From: Aneurinibacillus uraniidurans
GTDB lineage: Bacteria; Bacillota; Bacilli; Aneurinibacillales; Aneurinibacillaceae
Direction of reading: 5' to 3'
Assembly (NCBI RefSeq): GCF_028471905.1
Contig: NZ_CP116902.1
Coordinates: 1,710,501 to 1,774,500 of the forward strand
Length of the DNA: 64,000 bases
Below are positions 1-8,181 of this stretch, piece by piece. The notes beneath the pieces are model-generated. The model was not told the DNA's origin and did no database searches. It saw only the letters and a program-made list of their open reading frames with translations. A program made the translations under genes and the position numbers. The number at the start of each line of letters is the position of its first letter. The first letter of the stretch is position 1.

Positions 1-2
1 GC

Positions 3-647
3 ATCGAATACTACATCACCAAACCGATCAACCGGATCGAAGTGTCGACGATCATTCGGAAAGTCATCGAACAAACGCGGGTCGAAAAATCCATACAAGA
101 CATTTACCGATCATTTAATACCATGCTGAAATTGGATAATTCCCAGGATCAGCCGAAAAAAACGTTCAACGAACAACAAATTCGAACGTCCGGTCAGTTT
201 CTGCTGGCGGAGTTAGGGATAGCGGGTGAAAAAGGGAGTAAAGATTTACTGGACATGCTAGATTATTTATACCAATACGAGCAAGAACAAACGTTAAAAA
301 ATGGAATCCCGGCCCTTAAAGAAATTTTTTTGAAGGTCGTTCAAAAAAGACTTGGAAAGAGAGCGGCAGAGTCAGAAATAAAAAAAGAGGTCAAGGCTTC
401 GGAACAGCGCGTTCGCCGCGCTATTTATCAGTCATTAAATCATTTCGCCTCCCTTGGGCTTACTGATTTTTCGAATTGGAAGTTTGAAAATTACGCATCG
501 AAGTTTTTTGATTTTGCAAGCGTACGGAAAAAGATGACAGAATTAGAGGAGGATTCAGCATCATCAACCACTCTTGCTGGCATCAATACAAAAAAATTCA
601 TTCAGGTTCTTTATTTTGAAGCAAAACGGGTACATTTGGAGTCGTAA
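3..647 (+). CDS. glnL: GlnL/YcbB-type response regulator, C-terminal part (cut by window edge)
   Basis: The reading frame is open from the first bases, so the gene starts left of the window; the GTG at 42 is internal. The first visible residues, IEYYITKPINRIE, look like the end of a response-regulator receiver domain, with its conserved Lys-Pro near the last strand. After a short linker comes an alpha-helical, charged region of about 150 residues resembling the YcbB domain of Bacillus GlnL, the regulator that pairs with GlnK to control glutamine uptake and glutaminase. That assignment is from family resemblance; the partner kinase would be outside the window. The gene ends at a strong hairpin. 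Confidence 0.72.
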   Translation: MEYYITKPINRIEVSTIIRKVIEQTRVEKSIQDIYRSFNTMLKLDNSQDQPKKTFNEQQIRTSGQFLLAELGIAGEKGSKDLLDMLDYLYQYEQEQTLKNGIPALKEIFLKVVQKRLGKRAAESEIKKEVKASEQRVRRAIYQSLNHFASLGLTDFSNWKFENYASKFFDFASVRKKMTELEEDSASSTTLAGINTKKFIQVLYFEAKRVHLES

Positions 648-650
648 TCA

Positions 651-696
651 AAAAAGCACCACCGCTGCCTTACTCCGGATAGCGATGGTGCTTTTT
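651..696. terminator. Bidirectional intrinsic terminator
   Basis: A long inverted repeat (AAAAAGCACCACCGCT pairing, with one mismatch, with AGCGATGGTGCTTTTT) lies between two convergent genes. A-rich and T-rich flanks suit termination in both directions. Confidence 0.85.
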
Positions 697-705
697 GGTG
701 TTCCT

Positions 706-1218
706 TTACACATTACGCATCATGCTTTTCAACATGGAAGGTACGATTAGCTTATGAACTCTTCCGACAATAAAAAAATACAGTCGCCCAAGCCAATTGT
801 GGTAATAAACCGTCGTGGATACAGTGGCACATTTCATTCCGTTCCTGTCCTCTAACAAGATGGACACACGAAAGTCTAAGTGACGATCATCTTCTCCCAT
901 TACGATCTCGTTAGCTGAGCGATTGATTACACGGAATATGCCGACCTGACTTCCCGGTTCAAATGTTATATGCTGCAAATCTGCTGGCTTAGATGTCTTT
1001 AGCCCAATCAAATTTACTAGTTTGTCTCGTATTTTCATTAAGCGGGCGACCCAGGAAGGGGAAGAAGCTAAAAACAGGCGCGAAATAGAATCTACATCGC
1101 AAACTAACTCGTTTGGCAACGTAACTTTGTAGGCATCTGCATAATGTATGTGCGAAAAAGCTTGTTCTACTAAGGATCTTTCGGGAAGGGCAACTTCTTC
1201 AATCGTGTATTTCTCCAT
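706..1218 (-). CDS. DUF2867-family protein
   Basis: 170 residues with no signal peptide. The sequence resembles DUF2867 proteins, a helix-grip-like fold often found alone or at the C-terminus of NAD-binding epimerases; the NAD-binding part is absent here. The conserved-looking core includes FEPGSQVGIFRVINR and a DFRVSILLED strand followed by a VSTTVYYHNWLGRLYF segment typical of the family's end. The start is supported by AAAGGAGC six bases upstream of ATG. Function is unknown. It converges with the glnL-like gene and shares its terminator. Confidence 0.7.
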   Translation of the reverse strand: MEKYTIEEVALPERSLVEQAFSHIHYADAYKVTLPNELVCDVDSISRLFLASSPSWVARLMKIRDKLVNLIGLKTSKPADLQHITFEPGSQVGIFRVINRSANEIVMGEDDRHLDFRVSILLEDRNGMKCATVSTTVYYHNWLGRLYFFIVGRVHKLIVPSMLKSMMRNV

Positions 1219-1427
1219 TAGTATGCTCCTTTGGCTTAGAACTTGAACTAACTCTAAATAATCAATAATTTTCTACGATTCACTCTCAGCGCTTTCTAAT
1301 TTTTGTATCGGTGATATATGAAAATGTTTATAGAACAAACCTATTCGTATGATAGAGAATATATATTTTCTTTATAGTGGTTGGAGTGATAAAAAGATAA
1401 TAAAAGATACTGGAAGGAGAAGGTAAT

Positions 1428-2006
1428 ATGGGAAAGCTTTTTTCAACGATACTCCCTGAGCATGAAGAATTTATTAGGAAGCAGCGAATATTTTTTGTTG
1501 GATCGGCTCCTTTAGGGGAAGAAGGTCACATCAATATTTCACCAAAGGGTTATGATGTGCTGCGTATATTTTCGCCGACAGAAGTGGCTTATCTGGATTT
1601 AACAGGCAGTGCGAATGAAACGAGTGCTCATGTAGAGGAAAATGGTCGAATTACCTTGATGTTCCTCTCTTTTGAAGAATCGCCGATGATTTTACGTCTA
1701 TATGGTAAGGGGCGTGTGATCCTGCCAGGTACACCTGAATGGGATGAACTACTTCCGCATTTTGAGCTTCTTCCAGGTGCGCGACAGGTGATTCACGTTA
1801 CGATACATACGATAAAAACCTCGTGTGGTTTTAGTGTCCCGCTCTTTTCCTACTCGGGTGAACGTAACACTCTGCAGCAATGGGCAATGAAGACCGGCGA
1901 GCAGGGGATTAAAGAGTATCATGAGAAGAAAAACTATGTAAGTATGGATGGACTGATTACTTCATTAGGTCAGCAAGAAATGAAACCGATTCTTCCTGAA
2001 GAATAA
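1428..2006 (+). CDS. Pyridoxamine 5'-phosphate oxidase-like FMN-binding protein
   Basis: 192 residues resembling the pyridoxamine-phosphate-oxidase-like split-barrel family. The N-terminus (LPEHEEFIRKQRIFFVGSAP, then HINISPKGYDVLRIF) matches the start of this barrel, and SANETSAHVEENGRITLMF is a typical FMN-site segment. These proteins bind flavin and often act as general stress proteins or F420/FMN reductases; the substrate cannot be told. ATG follows GGAAGGAGAAGG. Only 15 bases separate it from the deacetylase-like lipoprotein, so the two are probably co-transcribed. Confidence 0.75.
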   Translation: MGKLFSTILPEHEEFIRKQRIFFVGSAPLGEEGHINISPKGYDVLRIFSPTEVAYLDLTGSANETSAHVEENGRITLMFLSFEESPMILRLYGKGRVILPGTPEWDELLPHFELLPGARQVIHVTIHTIKTSCGFSVPLFSYSGERNTLQQWAMKTGEQGIKEYHEKKNYVSMDGLITSLGQQEMKPILPEE

Positions 2007-2021
2007 AAGGAGCTAATCCAG

Positions 2022-2888
2022 ATGATGAGATGGAGACTATTAAACATAACAACCCCGTTACTTTTATCCCTTCTTTTAACGTCTTGTGCAGCGAATAAAG
2101 ATCAAGTACAGCAACAAGGTGTGACTCCTGTATCACACAATACGCAAAAAGTTGAGGAACAAGGCGCTTCGCATGATCAAGCGGTAAAATCGTATCTGAT
2201 CAAAAAATATAGCAATCAAGCACCTACAGCATGGGGCGAATTTATTCCGGGTATCCATCGTCGATTACACACAAACGAAAAGGTGATTGCGTTAACTTTT
2301 GATGCATGTGGAGGTCCCCACGGCAGTGGGTATGATGTAGATATTATCAACTATTTACGGCAAATGAACATACCCGCGACTTTATTCATCAACAGTCGCT
2401 GGATTGATGCTAATCATGAGACCTTTATGACGCTGGCTAAGACGCCGCAATTTGAAATTGAAAACCATGGGTATCTTCATAAACCTCTTTCCGTAAATGG
2501 GCGCTCGGCATGGGGGATTAAAGGAACGGTAGGTGTAAGTCAGATTGTGGATGAAGTAGCCATGAATCATCGGAAAATTGAACAACTTACAGGGAGAGCT
2601 CCACAGTTTTTCCGTACAGGTACAGCGTTTTATGACGATATAGGCGTGAAGATTGTAGGGGAACTTGGAGAAAAGGCTGTAAACTATGATGTTTTAGGAG
2701 ATGCCGGAGCTACGTTTACCGCAACGCAAGTTAAGCATGCGTTATTATCTGCTAAACCAGGCTCTATCGTGATTTTACATATGAATCAACCGAAAGGAGA
2801 GACGGCAGAAGGTCTTAAACTTGCCGTTCCACAATTGATTCGGGAAGGCTATCACTTTTGTAGACTGAAGGATTTTCCACTCCAATAA
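2022..2888 (+). CDS. Polysaccharide deacetylase-like lipoprotein with unusual TFDACGG motif
   Basis: 288 residues. The N-terminus is a lipoprotein signal with lipobox LTSC (Cys22), so the protein should sit on the outer face of the membrane. After a Gln/Ser-rich linker a NodB-homology domain begins near residue 88. It has TFDACGG (92-98), where most family members have TFDDG, then an NHGYLH motif fitting the His-x-x-x-His metal site, RTGTAFYD, and ILHMNQP near the end. The second Asp of TFDD, normally a metal ligand, is absent, so metal binding may differ. Expected substrates are peptidoglycan or other cell-wall glycans. ATG at 2022 or 2025 follows AAAGGAG. Confidence 0.8.
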   Translation: MMRWRLLNITTPLLLSLLLTSCAANKDQVQQQGVTPVSHNTQKVEEQGASHDQAVKSYLIKKYSNQAPTAWGEFIPGIHRRLHTNEKVIALTFDACGGPHGSGYDVDIINYLRQMNIPATLFINSRWIDANHETFMTLAKTPQFEIENHGYLHKPLSVNGRSAWGIKGTVGVSQIVDEVAMNHRKIEQLTGRAPQFFRTGTAFYDDIGVKIVGELGEKAVNYDVLGDAGATFTATQVKHALLSAKPGSIVILHMNQPKGETAEGLKLAVPQLIREGYHFCRLKDFPLQ

Positions 2889-2931
2889 TAGTCCGTCAAG
2901 TACTTATAGACAATGAGTAGGAGGGCAATTT

Positions 2932-3390
2932 ATGAAAAAAATAAGTATAAAATATGTTGTAATTTTGGGGCTGTTACTGGCGGTATTAGCAGGTTCATCT
3001 ACCCCTGGACTTGCCGCGATAAACATATCACAATATTCGTCAGCCTCCAATAAATATGCGATTGCGGGTATCGAGCAACCGAAAAAGTTTGAAGCGTTTT
3101 TCGTGAAATTTCAAACCTTGGTGGCAGAAGGAGATAAAAAGGAGGTGGCTAACTATATGAAATACCCGGTCGTTGTTAATGGCAAGGAAACTGCGAATCA
3201 GACAAAAAAACAGTTCATAAAAAATTACGATAAAATTTTTACCCCCAAAGTAAAAAAAGCGTTAGCGAATCAAAAGGTGGAGAATTTGTTTGTGAATGCT
3301 CAAGGTGTTATGGTCGGAGACGGTGAAATTTGGTTTGGTGTTTCGACGCAGAAACCAGAACGGTATCAGGTAATCGACATCAACAAATAA
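2932..3390 (+). CDS. Secreted hypothetical protein
   Basis: 152 residues with a clear signal peptide (KK, hydrophobic stretch, then a likely cleavage after GLAA near residue 29). The mature part, about 120 residues, has a core (FEAFFVKFQTLVAEGDK, then YMKYPVVVNGK and GVMVGDGEIWF) reminiscent of small NTF2-like secreted proteins, but no catalytic motif is visible. AGGAGGGC precedes the ATG. The preceding lipoprotein ends 43 bases upstream, so it may belong to the same transcript. Function is not recognised. Confidence 0.7.
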   Translation: MKKISIKYVVILGLLLAVLAGSSTPGLAAINISQYSSASNKYAIAGIEQPKKFEAFFVKFQTLVAEGDKKEVANYMKYPVVVNGKETANQTKKQFIKNYDKIFTPKVKKALANQKVENLFVNAQGVMVGDGEIWFGVSTQKPERYQVIDINK

Positions 3391-3500
3391 GTGCAAACGG
3401 ATAAATTCATCATGTAAGAAGCTATCAAGGGGCTGGTTGAAACACCTGCCCTTAAATTAGAAATAATATGGTCTGAATTTACAAAATAGTTTAATTTTTG

Positions 3501-3509
3501 TGTTATAAT
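3501..3509 (+). promoter_or_regulatory. Extended -10 promoter of the methyltransferase gene
   Basis: TGTTATAAT is an extended -10 element; no good -35 lies at 17 bp. It places transcription start near 3516, which rules out the in-frame ATG at 3512 as the translation start and supports ATG 3545. Confidence 0.55.
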
Positions 3510-3544
3510 GTATGAGAATACTGCGCATAAGGAGGAGAAACAAA

Positions 3545-4261
3545 ATGAAAAGCTGGAAAGAAGAACAGGTTGTTCAGGCGTTTATGGATGTCCGTCCGGG
3601 CATTCCATACGGGGCGGATCAGATGAAGATTATGGTACAGCTTGTAGCAGAGTTACATGATAAACCAGCATCTATTCTTGACCTTGGATGCGGAGATGGA
3701 ATTACCGGTGAAGTACTGTTGCAGCTGTATCCGGAAGCGTCCGGTGATTTCATCGACCAGTCAGAGCCGATGCTTGCCAAAGCAGAAGAGCGGCTGGCTG
3801 CGTATCCAAGCATTCGAATCATACAGGCAGACCTGGAGACAGAGAAGCTGTCAGATATAACAAACCGGACATATGACTGTATTGTATCCTCATATGCGCT
3901 GCATCACCTGACACATCCACGTAAGCGCAGTATATATGAAGAAATCTATCAGGCGTTGAATCCCGGTGGAGTGTTCCTGAATGTGGAACATGTAGCCTCA
4001 CGGAGTGAACGAATGGAGGCGATCTGGGATCGTACGCTTGTCAATCATATTTATGAGCATCGCCGCACTGTTGAGCCAGCTGTAACGGAGCGGGATGTAT
4101 GGAATGCTTATATAAACCGAGCAGATCGATTTGATAACATTTTGGCTCCAGCAGAAGACCAATGTAACTGGCTTCGAGAGTGTGGATTTGCAGATGTTGA
4201 TATTTATTTCAAATATTTTGAGCTCGCTGTATTTGGTGGACGAAAAAATGGCGTCCGTTAA
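3545..4261 (+). CDS. Class I SAM-dependent methyltransferase
   Basis: 238 residues from the ATG at 3545, which follows AAGGAGGAG; an in-frame ATG 33 bases earlier is too close to the -10 box. Motif I ILDLGCGDG is near residues 41-49, an acidic residue after the next strand (DFIDQSEPML) should hold the SAM ribose, and IVSSYALHHL is the post-II region. The fold resembles YqeM/UbiE-like small-molecule methyltransferases; the substrate is unknown. It is monocistronic: its stop codon lies in the loop of the hairpin shared with the convergent lrgB-like gene. Confidence 0.82.
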   Translation: MKSWKEEQVVQAFMDVRPGIPYGADQMKIMVQLVAELHDKPASILDLGCGDGITGEVLLQLYPEASGDFIDQSEPMLAKAEERLAAYPSIRIIQADLETEKLSDITNRTYDCIVSSYALHHLTHPRKRSIYEEIYQALNPGGVFLNVEHVASRSERMEAIWDRTLVNHIYEHRRTVEPAVTERDVWNAYINRADRFDNILAPAEDQCNWLRECGFADVDIYFKYFELAVFGGRKNGVR

Positions 4262-4273
4262 CGAACGCCATTT
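4246..4273. terminator. Compact bidirectional hairpin spanning two gene ends
   Basis: AAATGGCGT pairs with ACGCCATTT across a 10-base loop that contains the stop codon of the methyltransferase. The stem also ends just before the stop of the convergent lrgB-like gene. Confidence 0.6.
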
Positions 4274-4277
4274 CTGA

Positions 4278-4964
4278 TTATAGGATATGAGGTATAAGGG
4301 TCGGCAAAATAATAGAAGTAACAATAGCTGTCAGCCCCATGGCTACTCCGGCAACGGCTCCGGCCAGCTCGTTTTCTGTGGCGGCCTGGGCCGTTCCTTG
4401 TCCGTGTGAGACAACTCCCATAGCGAGTCCATAGGCGAATGAACTTGTGATGCCTGAACGCTTCAACAGCCACGGTCCGATCATTGTGCCGAGTGTTCCG
4501 GTTAGTACAACGAACGCCGCGCTTAGCGTAGGATTGCCTCCGATCAAAGCGGTAATCTCCAGAGCAATCGGCACCGTGACTGACTTCACGCCAAGGGATG
4601 CGACTACATCATGGGGTAGACGGAATAAGAGACCGATCAGCACGGCTGATAATGTTGTAGCCAGTGCACCTATTACGATGCCTGCGGCTGCAGGGATACT
4701 GTATGTGACGACAAGCTGGCGATTTTTGTACAGAGGTACGGCAAGTGCTACCGTAGCAGGGCCGAGGAAAAAGGTCATAATCTCTTTCCCAGGTTTGTAT
4801 TGTTCAAATGACAGACCGAGTATCAATAAGACAGTGATAATAAGTGCGGTGCTGAAAAATACAGGAGTCGTAAAGGGTGACGGATATTTCCGGGCTACGA
4901 GGCGACTGAGCATGTAAGCACCGACCGTAAGCAGAATGCTACATAGTGTTACGAATGTGCTCAT
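4278..4964 (-). CDS. lrgB: LrgB/CidB-family membrane protein
   Basis: 228 residues from the ATG at 4964, which is preceded by AAAGGAG; an upstream ATG at 5006 lacks a ribosome site. About six or seven hydrophobic segments fill the protein. The motif KSVTVPIALEI followed by GGNPTLSAAFVVLTGTLG, and a second GMVSHGQGTA-like stretch (VVSHGQGTAQA), are hallmarks of LrgB/YohK proteins. Members act with LrgA/CidA proteins in murein hydrolase control, programmed lysis or pyruvate transport. It overlaps the upstream lrgA-like gene by 26 bases, implying translational coupling. Confidence 0.9.
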   Translation of the reverse strand: MSTFVTLCSILLTVGAYMLSRLVARKYPSPFTTPVFFSTALIITVLLILGLSFEQYKPGKEIMTFFLGPATVALAVPLYKNRQLVVTYSIPAAAGIVIGALATTLSAVLIGLLFRLPHDVVASLGVKSVTVPIALEITALIGGNPTLSAAFVVLTGTLGTMIGPWLLKRSGITSSFAYGLAMGVVSHGQGTAQAATENELAGAVAGVAMGLTAIVTSIILPTLIPHIL

Positions 4965-5325
4965 TTGCTCGCTCCTTTCTGCGTTCAAGCAGCTGGGATA
5001 GTCCACTAGTGACGAGTAAACCGACCACAGCGCTTACAACGAGTGACGTCATAATCGCAACACCATTCATCACCAGAAGTCCACCAACTTCCATTAGTCC
5101 CACTGCGACGGGAATAAAGAAAAATGCGAGGTGTCGAATGAGAAAGGAAGCGGCGCTCTCGATCCAGGCAAGCTTAATGACACCGGTTACAAGCAGAATA
5201 AATAGCAGCAAAAGTCCCATTACATTGCCGGGAAACGGGAGATGGAGCCGTTCGGTAATAAAGTAGCCGAGCTCGTTAAGCACCCATAACCCGACTAGCT
5301 GACATACAAAAAATAACACTTTCAT
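4939..5325 (-). CDS. CidA/LrgA-family holin-like protein
   Basis: 128 residues, four predicted membrane segments and a basic, charged C-terminus (LLERRKERANEH), which is the size and topology of CidA/LrgA. The motif LPFPGNVMGLLLL is the family signature. ATG follows AAAGGACACATAACT. It is the first gene of the pair with the lrgB-like gene. Sequence does not decide between Cid and Lrg. A LysR or LytSR regulator is usually linked, but none is present in this window. Confidence 0.88.
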   Translation of the reverse strand: MKVLFFVCQLVGLWVLNELGYFITERLHLPFPGNVMGLLLLFILLVTGVIKLAWIESAASFLIRHLAFFFIPVAVGLMEVGGLLVMNGVAIMTSLVVSAVVGLLVTSGLSQLLERRKERANEHIRNTM

Positions 5326-5453
5326 AGTTATGTGTCCTTTCTTCGATTTGGAATCATCTGATGATTGCTAATTTTATTTTACGGGAGATTGTTTAAAATA
5401 TCTATACCATTATGGGACTGAGCATTCGTCAGCGCACAGTAAGATACAGAAGC

Positions 5454-5500
5454 TTGTGTATCCGTCGACCGTTCTGTACAATAAATAAGTTACAGAACGG
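5454..5500 (+). promoter_or_regulatory. Promoter and palindromic operator of the nuclease gene
   Basis: TTGTGT (5454-5459), a 17-bp spacer and TACAAT (5477-5482) form a sigma-A-like promoter. A perfect 10-bp inverted repeat, CCGTTCTGTA-N12-TACAGAACGG (5469-5500), covers the -10 box and the start site, and its right arm abuts the Shine-Dalgarno. This suits a repressor operator better than an RNA hairpin, because most of the left arm is upstream of the predicted start. Confidence 0.5.
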
Positions 5501-5512
5501 AGGGTATGACAG

Positions 5513-6091
5513 ATGAGAGTAATGCGTATGAGATTTTTACTACTACTATGCAGTGCTGTGCTTCTGCTTGCAGCTTGTAATGGTCCGGCACCGAAGAGCG
5601 CTTCAGATGAGTGGAAGGCAATTGTTTCGACATCGGACAAAAAGCTGGAAAAAGCGACAGTGAAGCGGGTAGTAGACGGCGATACATTTGCGGTAGATGT
5701 GAATGGTAAGGAGAAGAAAGTACGCATGATTTTGATGGATACGCCAGAGTCAAAAGCGCCGAATCGTCCGCAAGGTTATCTCGGAGAAGAAGCGAAGCAA
5801 TATACGACGAAGCGACTCACAGGGCAGACCGTATGGCTGGAGCGTGATGTGAAAGCAACTGACCAGTATGGACGCTGGCTGCGGTATGTGTATCTGGATG
5901 TGGCAGGCGGAAAAGGTGAATTTTTCAATGGAACACTTGTCCGCAGTGGATATGCGCGGCTCGCAACGTTCCCGCCGAATGTGAAGTATGTAGATGATAT
6001 CCGAAAATGGCAGACTGAAGCACGAGAAGCAGGACGCGGCGTCTGGAAAAATATTAAAGACGCGTTTCCTGATCGAAAGGTTGAGCAATAA
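5513..6091 (+). CDS. Lipoprotein staphylococcal-type thermonuclease (SNase family)
   Basis: 192 residues. Lipobox LAAC gives lipidation at Cys22, so this is a membrane-anchored extracellular nuclease. The SNase domain runs from about residue 47 to 185. It has VVDGDTFAV, RMILMDTPES (Arg35- and Glu43-equivalents of S. aureus nuclease) and QYGRWLRYVY (Arg87-equivalent), so all three catalytic residues are present. The closest type is B. subtilis YncB/YhcR-like nucleases that degrade DNA and RNA with calcium. ATG follows GGAGGGTATGACAG. Single gene with its own promoter and terminator. Confidence 0.9.
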   Translation: MRVMRMRFLLLLCSAVLLLAACNGPAPKSASDEWKAIVSTSDKKLEKATVKRVVDGDTFAVDVNGKEKKVRMILMDTPESKAPNRPQGYLGEEAKQYTTKRLTGQTVWLERDVKATDQYGRWLRYVYLDVAGGKGEFFNGTLVRSGYARLATFPPNVKYVDDIRKWQTEAREAGRGVWKNIKDAFPDRKVEQ

Positions 6092-6092
6092 G

Positions 6093-6130
6093 AAAAAATC
6101 CCCTCTGCTACTAATGAGAGGGGATTTTTT
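6093..6130. terminator. Bidirectional intrinsic terminator
   Basis: AAAAAATCCCCTCT pairs with AGAGGGGATTTTTT across a short loop, between the nuclease gene and the convergent lipoprotein gene. Confidence 0.88.
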
Positions 6131-6137
6131 GTGTCTG

Positions 6138-6707
6138 CTATGATCCGAAGAATGTTTTAAGAAAGTCAGTATCCATTGTAGAGATTTTCCAACCGGATTC
6201 GGTTTTGGTCAACTTGATTGTTTGAGTAGTTGTGATCGTAGGAGCAGAAGGGTCTTTTATGCTGGCTTCTATTTTTTCTAATACCTTATGTTCCGCTTGC
6301 GTATCGTCATTCATTTGGCCTGACATCGCTTCAGATACGATGCCTTTGGCTGCTGCTCCAGAAATCTTTAGCATATTAGGGACGGTAATTTTCACAGAGA
6401 TCGTGGCCTCATCTCCCTTGATATCATACGAACCGGTTTCATATGTTAGCTTCTGCAAGAATAGTTTGGCTACCTTTTCGCCTTCTGGATCAGCTGAAAG
6501 CTCACGCAAATCTTGATCGTCTTTCTTCAGGAAAGAAGCAGCTTGCTGGAATTCTCCCCTTTGCAATGAACCAAAGAAATTCTTCACAATGATATCAGGA
6601 GAATCGTTATTTGCTGGTGCAGCAGTTTTTTCACTTGAACAACCTGTAGCCAGTATCAATCCACCTAATAGCATGATAGCAACGAGTAAATACTTGTGTA
6701 GATTCAT
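6138..6707 (-). CDS. DUF4878-like lipoprotein
   Basis: 189 residues with a lipoprotein signal (lipobox ATGC near residue 23). The mature part starts with a short SPDIIVKNFFGSLQRGEFQQAASFL segment typical of the NTF2-like DUF4878 fold, followed by strands containing TISVKITVPN, and ends with KLTKTESGWKISTMD, the usual closing strand. Likely a cell-surface lipoprotein of unknown role. ATG follows a GGAGGT-type site. Monocistronic. Confidence 0.65.
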   Translation of the reverse strand: MNLHKYLLVAIMLLGGLILATGCSSEKTAAPANNDSPDIIVKNFFGSLQRGEFQQAASFLKKDDQDLRELSADPEGEKVAKLFLQKLTYETGSYDIKGDEATISVKITVPNMLKISGAAAKGIVSEAMSGQMNDDTQAEHKVLEKIEASIKDPSAPTITTTQTIKLTKTESGWKISTMDTDFLKTFFGS

Positions 6708-7148
6708 CTATAAACCTCCAGTATTATTTTGATATACTAAAAATGTAACATAATCCCATTACATTTGTTACCACCTGGAGGATGAACACATCTACTTCCT
6801 AGGACTGATTTTTTTCTTCATAAGTATGAGCTAGGGAATGGCTCACCATTTATTTCGGCATATAAATAAGGAAGGGGCTGTCTCAAAGGCTGTAATACAG
6901 TGATTGAGGTAGCCCCTTTTTGTAGAATCGACAATGTTTGGTGAGAGGGAGTGGGCGCGTACAGGAGCTCCTCCACCACACGGCCGTGAAAAATCGCTTA
7001 TTCGTGTTAGGTGGCTATGCTAGCTGTTTATATTCGAAGGTCTGATGCTCTCTACGTCTGAGGTCGTAGATGAAATTCAAGCGGAGGTTCGTTATGAGAA
7101 CCGTAGAAATTCGGTACCATGAATAACAAGAAGGGAGGAACAAATCAT
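6708..7148. other. Intergenic region with terminator-like hairpin and possible Lia control site
   Basis: No convincing gene is seen. Short open frames in 6930-7118 lack ribosome sites and may be decayed coding sequence. Two copies of GTCTGA lie 16 bp apart (about 7039 and 7055), and CTACG/CGTAG arms flank the second copy. These could be the LiaR-like control site of the downstream operon, but spacing and sequence do not give a clear match to known LiaR boxes. Confidence 0.4.
6874..6921 (+). terminator. Orphan intrinsic terminator-like hairpin
   Basis: GGGGCTGTCTCAA pairs (with gaps) with TTGAGGTAGCCCC and is followed by five Ts. It ends no recognised gene on the + strand. The GCTGTCTC core recurs in terminators at 50682 and 62839. 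Confidence 0.6.
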
Positions 7149-7493
7149 ATGAAAAAATTTGGTCTGTTACTAGCAGGAGGGGTTGCAGCAATCGTAGCTA
7201 TTGCTAACTTCGGCCCGATGATCGGTCTTGCGATTAGTGCCGCTATTTTATACTACGCGGTAAAAGGATTCCTGCTTGCGGATTCCACATGCAAAAAAAT
7301 CCTCTGGGTGTTGATCGGGCTTGCGGCATTAAGTGCAACTCTATCCAACATGCCAGCACTGTTCGGTGTAGTTGCCATCGGAATCCTGTACCTTGTGTAC
7401 AAAAAGTGGAACGAACAGCCGTCGCATACAAAAACGCCAGAAGATCCATTCACGAATTTTGAGAAACAATGGGACGCACTGCGCCAATCTTAA
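7149..7493 (+). CDS. Small membrane protein of lmo0954/LiaI type
   Basis: 114 residues from ATG 7149, chosen because GGGAGG lies just upstream; an in-frame ATG at 7119 has no ribosome site. Three hydrophobic segments fill residues 5-85, followed by a hydrophilic tail (PEDPFTNFEKQWDALRQ). This matches the membrane proteins encoded just before PspA/LiaH proteins in Listeria (lmo0954) and other Bacillales, which probably anchor the PspA-like protein to the membrane. First gene of the envelope-stress operon, 22 bases before liaH. Confidence 0.75.
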   Translation: MKKFGLLLAGGVAAIVAIANFGPMIGLAISAAILYYAVKGFLLADSTCKKILWVLIGLAALSATLSNMPALFGVVAIGILYLVYKKWNEQPSHTKTPEDPFTNFEKQWDALRQS

Positions 7494-7515
7494 TCAACCA
7501 TAAGGAGAGAATACG

Positions 7516-8163
7516 ATGAAAAACTTATTTGCTCGCATTAAACATTCCATTGCCGCTGATTTTCATGAAGCACTTGATAAGAAAGAACAGAAAAATCCAA
7601 TCGCGCTCCTAAATCAGTACTTGCGCGAATGTGAGCAGGAAGTAGAAAAAGTTCGGATGCTAGTTGAGCGTCAATACCGTCTTAACGAAGAGTTCACACG
7701 GGAATACAGCCACGCGCACAGTATGGCAGAGAAGCGCAAGCATCAGGCAGAAGTAGCGCTTGGGGCTGGGGAAACGGAATTGTATGATTTTGCGCTCCAA
7801 GAGCAAGCGCAGTACGAAGAACGGGCTATTCGATTGCAGGAATCACAGCAGCAGGCGGCTCACCAGCTTGCCGAGCTTGAACGTCGTTATGAGGAAATGA
7901 GACATAAGTTAAAAGACATGTATATTAAGCGAATGGAACTGATGGGTCGAGAAAATGTGGCGCGTGCCCAGCACCGCATCAGCCGTGTGCTCGAACCAGG
8001 CGGACACATGGGGACGCCATTTACACGCTTTGAAGAAATGGAACACTACTTAGATCGCATCGAACGTCAGGTGAACATGTCCTATAACCACCATACGATT
8101 GATGCGAGAATTGCACAGTTAGAAAAACTGGCAAAAAAAGATGAGGTTTCGTCCGTTTCGTAA
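7516..8163 (+). CDS. liaH: PspA/IM30-family phage-shock protein (LiaH-like)
   Basis: 215 residues, almost entirely alpha-helical coiled coil with high Glu/Gln/Arg content, as in PspA, Vipp1 and LiaH. The N-terminus (KNLFARIKHSIAADFHEALDKKEQKNPIALLNQYLRE, shown here in part) has the family's amphipathic first helix and the dimerising helical hairpin. Such proteins assemble on stressed membranes and protect them. The order small membrane protein - liaH - liaF - liaS - liaR supports the Lia assignment. ATG follows AAGGAGAG. A hairpin after the stop may reduce read-through into liaF. Confidence 0.88.
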   Translation: MKNLFARIKHSIAADFHEALDKKEQKNPIALLNQYLRECEQEVEKVRMLVERQYRLNEEFTREYSHAHSMAEKRKHQAEVALGAGETELYDFALQEQAQYEERAIRLQESQQQAAHQLAELERRYEEMRHKLKDMYIKRMELMGRENVARAQHRISRVLEPGGHMGTPFTRFEEMEHYLDRIERQVNMSYNHHTIDARIAQLEKLAKKDEVSSVS

Positions 8164-8181
8164 TATAATCAGGGTAGCTTA

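Noticed and set aside
6930-7118. Short coding-like fragments upstream of the lia operon
   Set aside because: Fragments in different frames without ribosome sites; could be decayed DNA but nothing identifiable.
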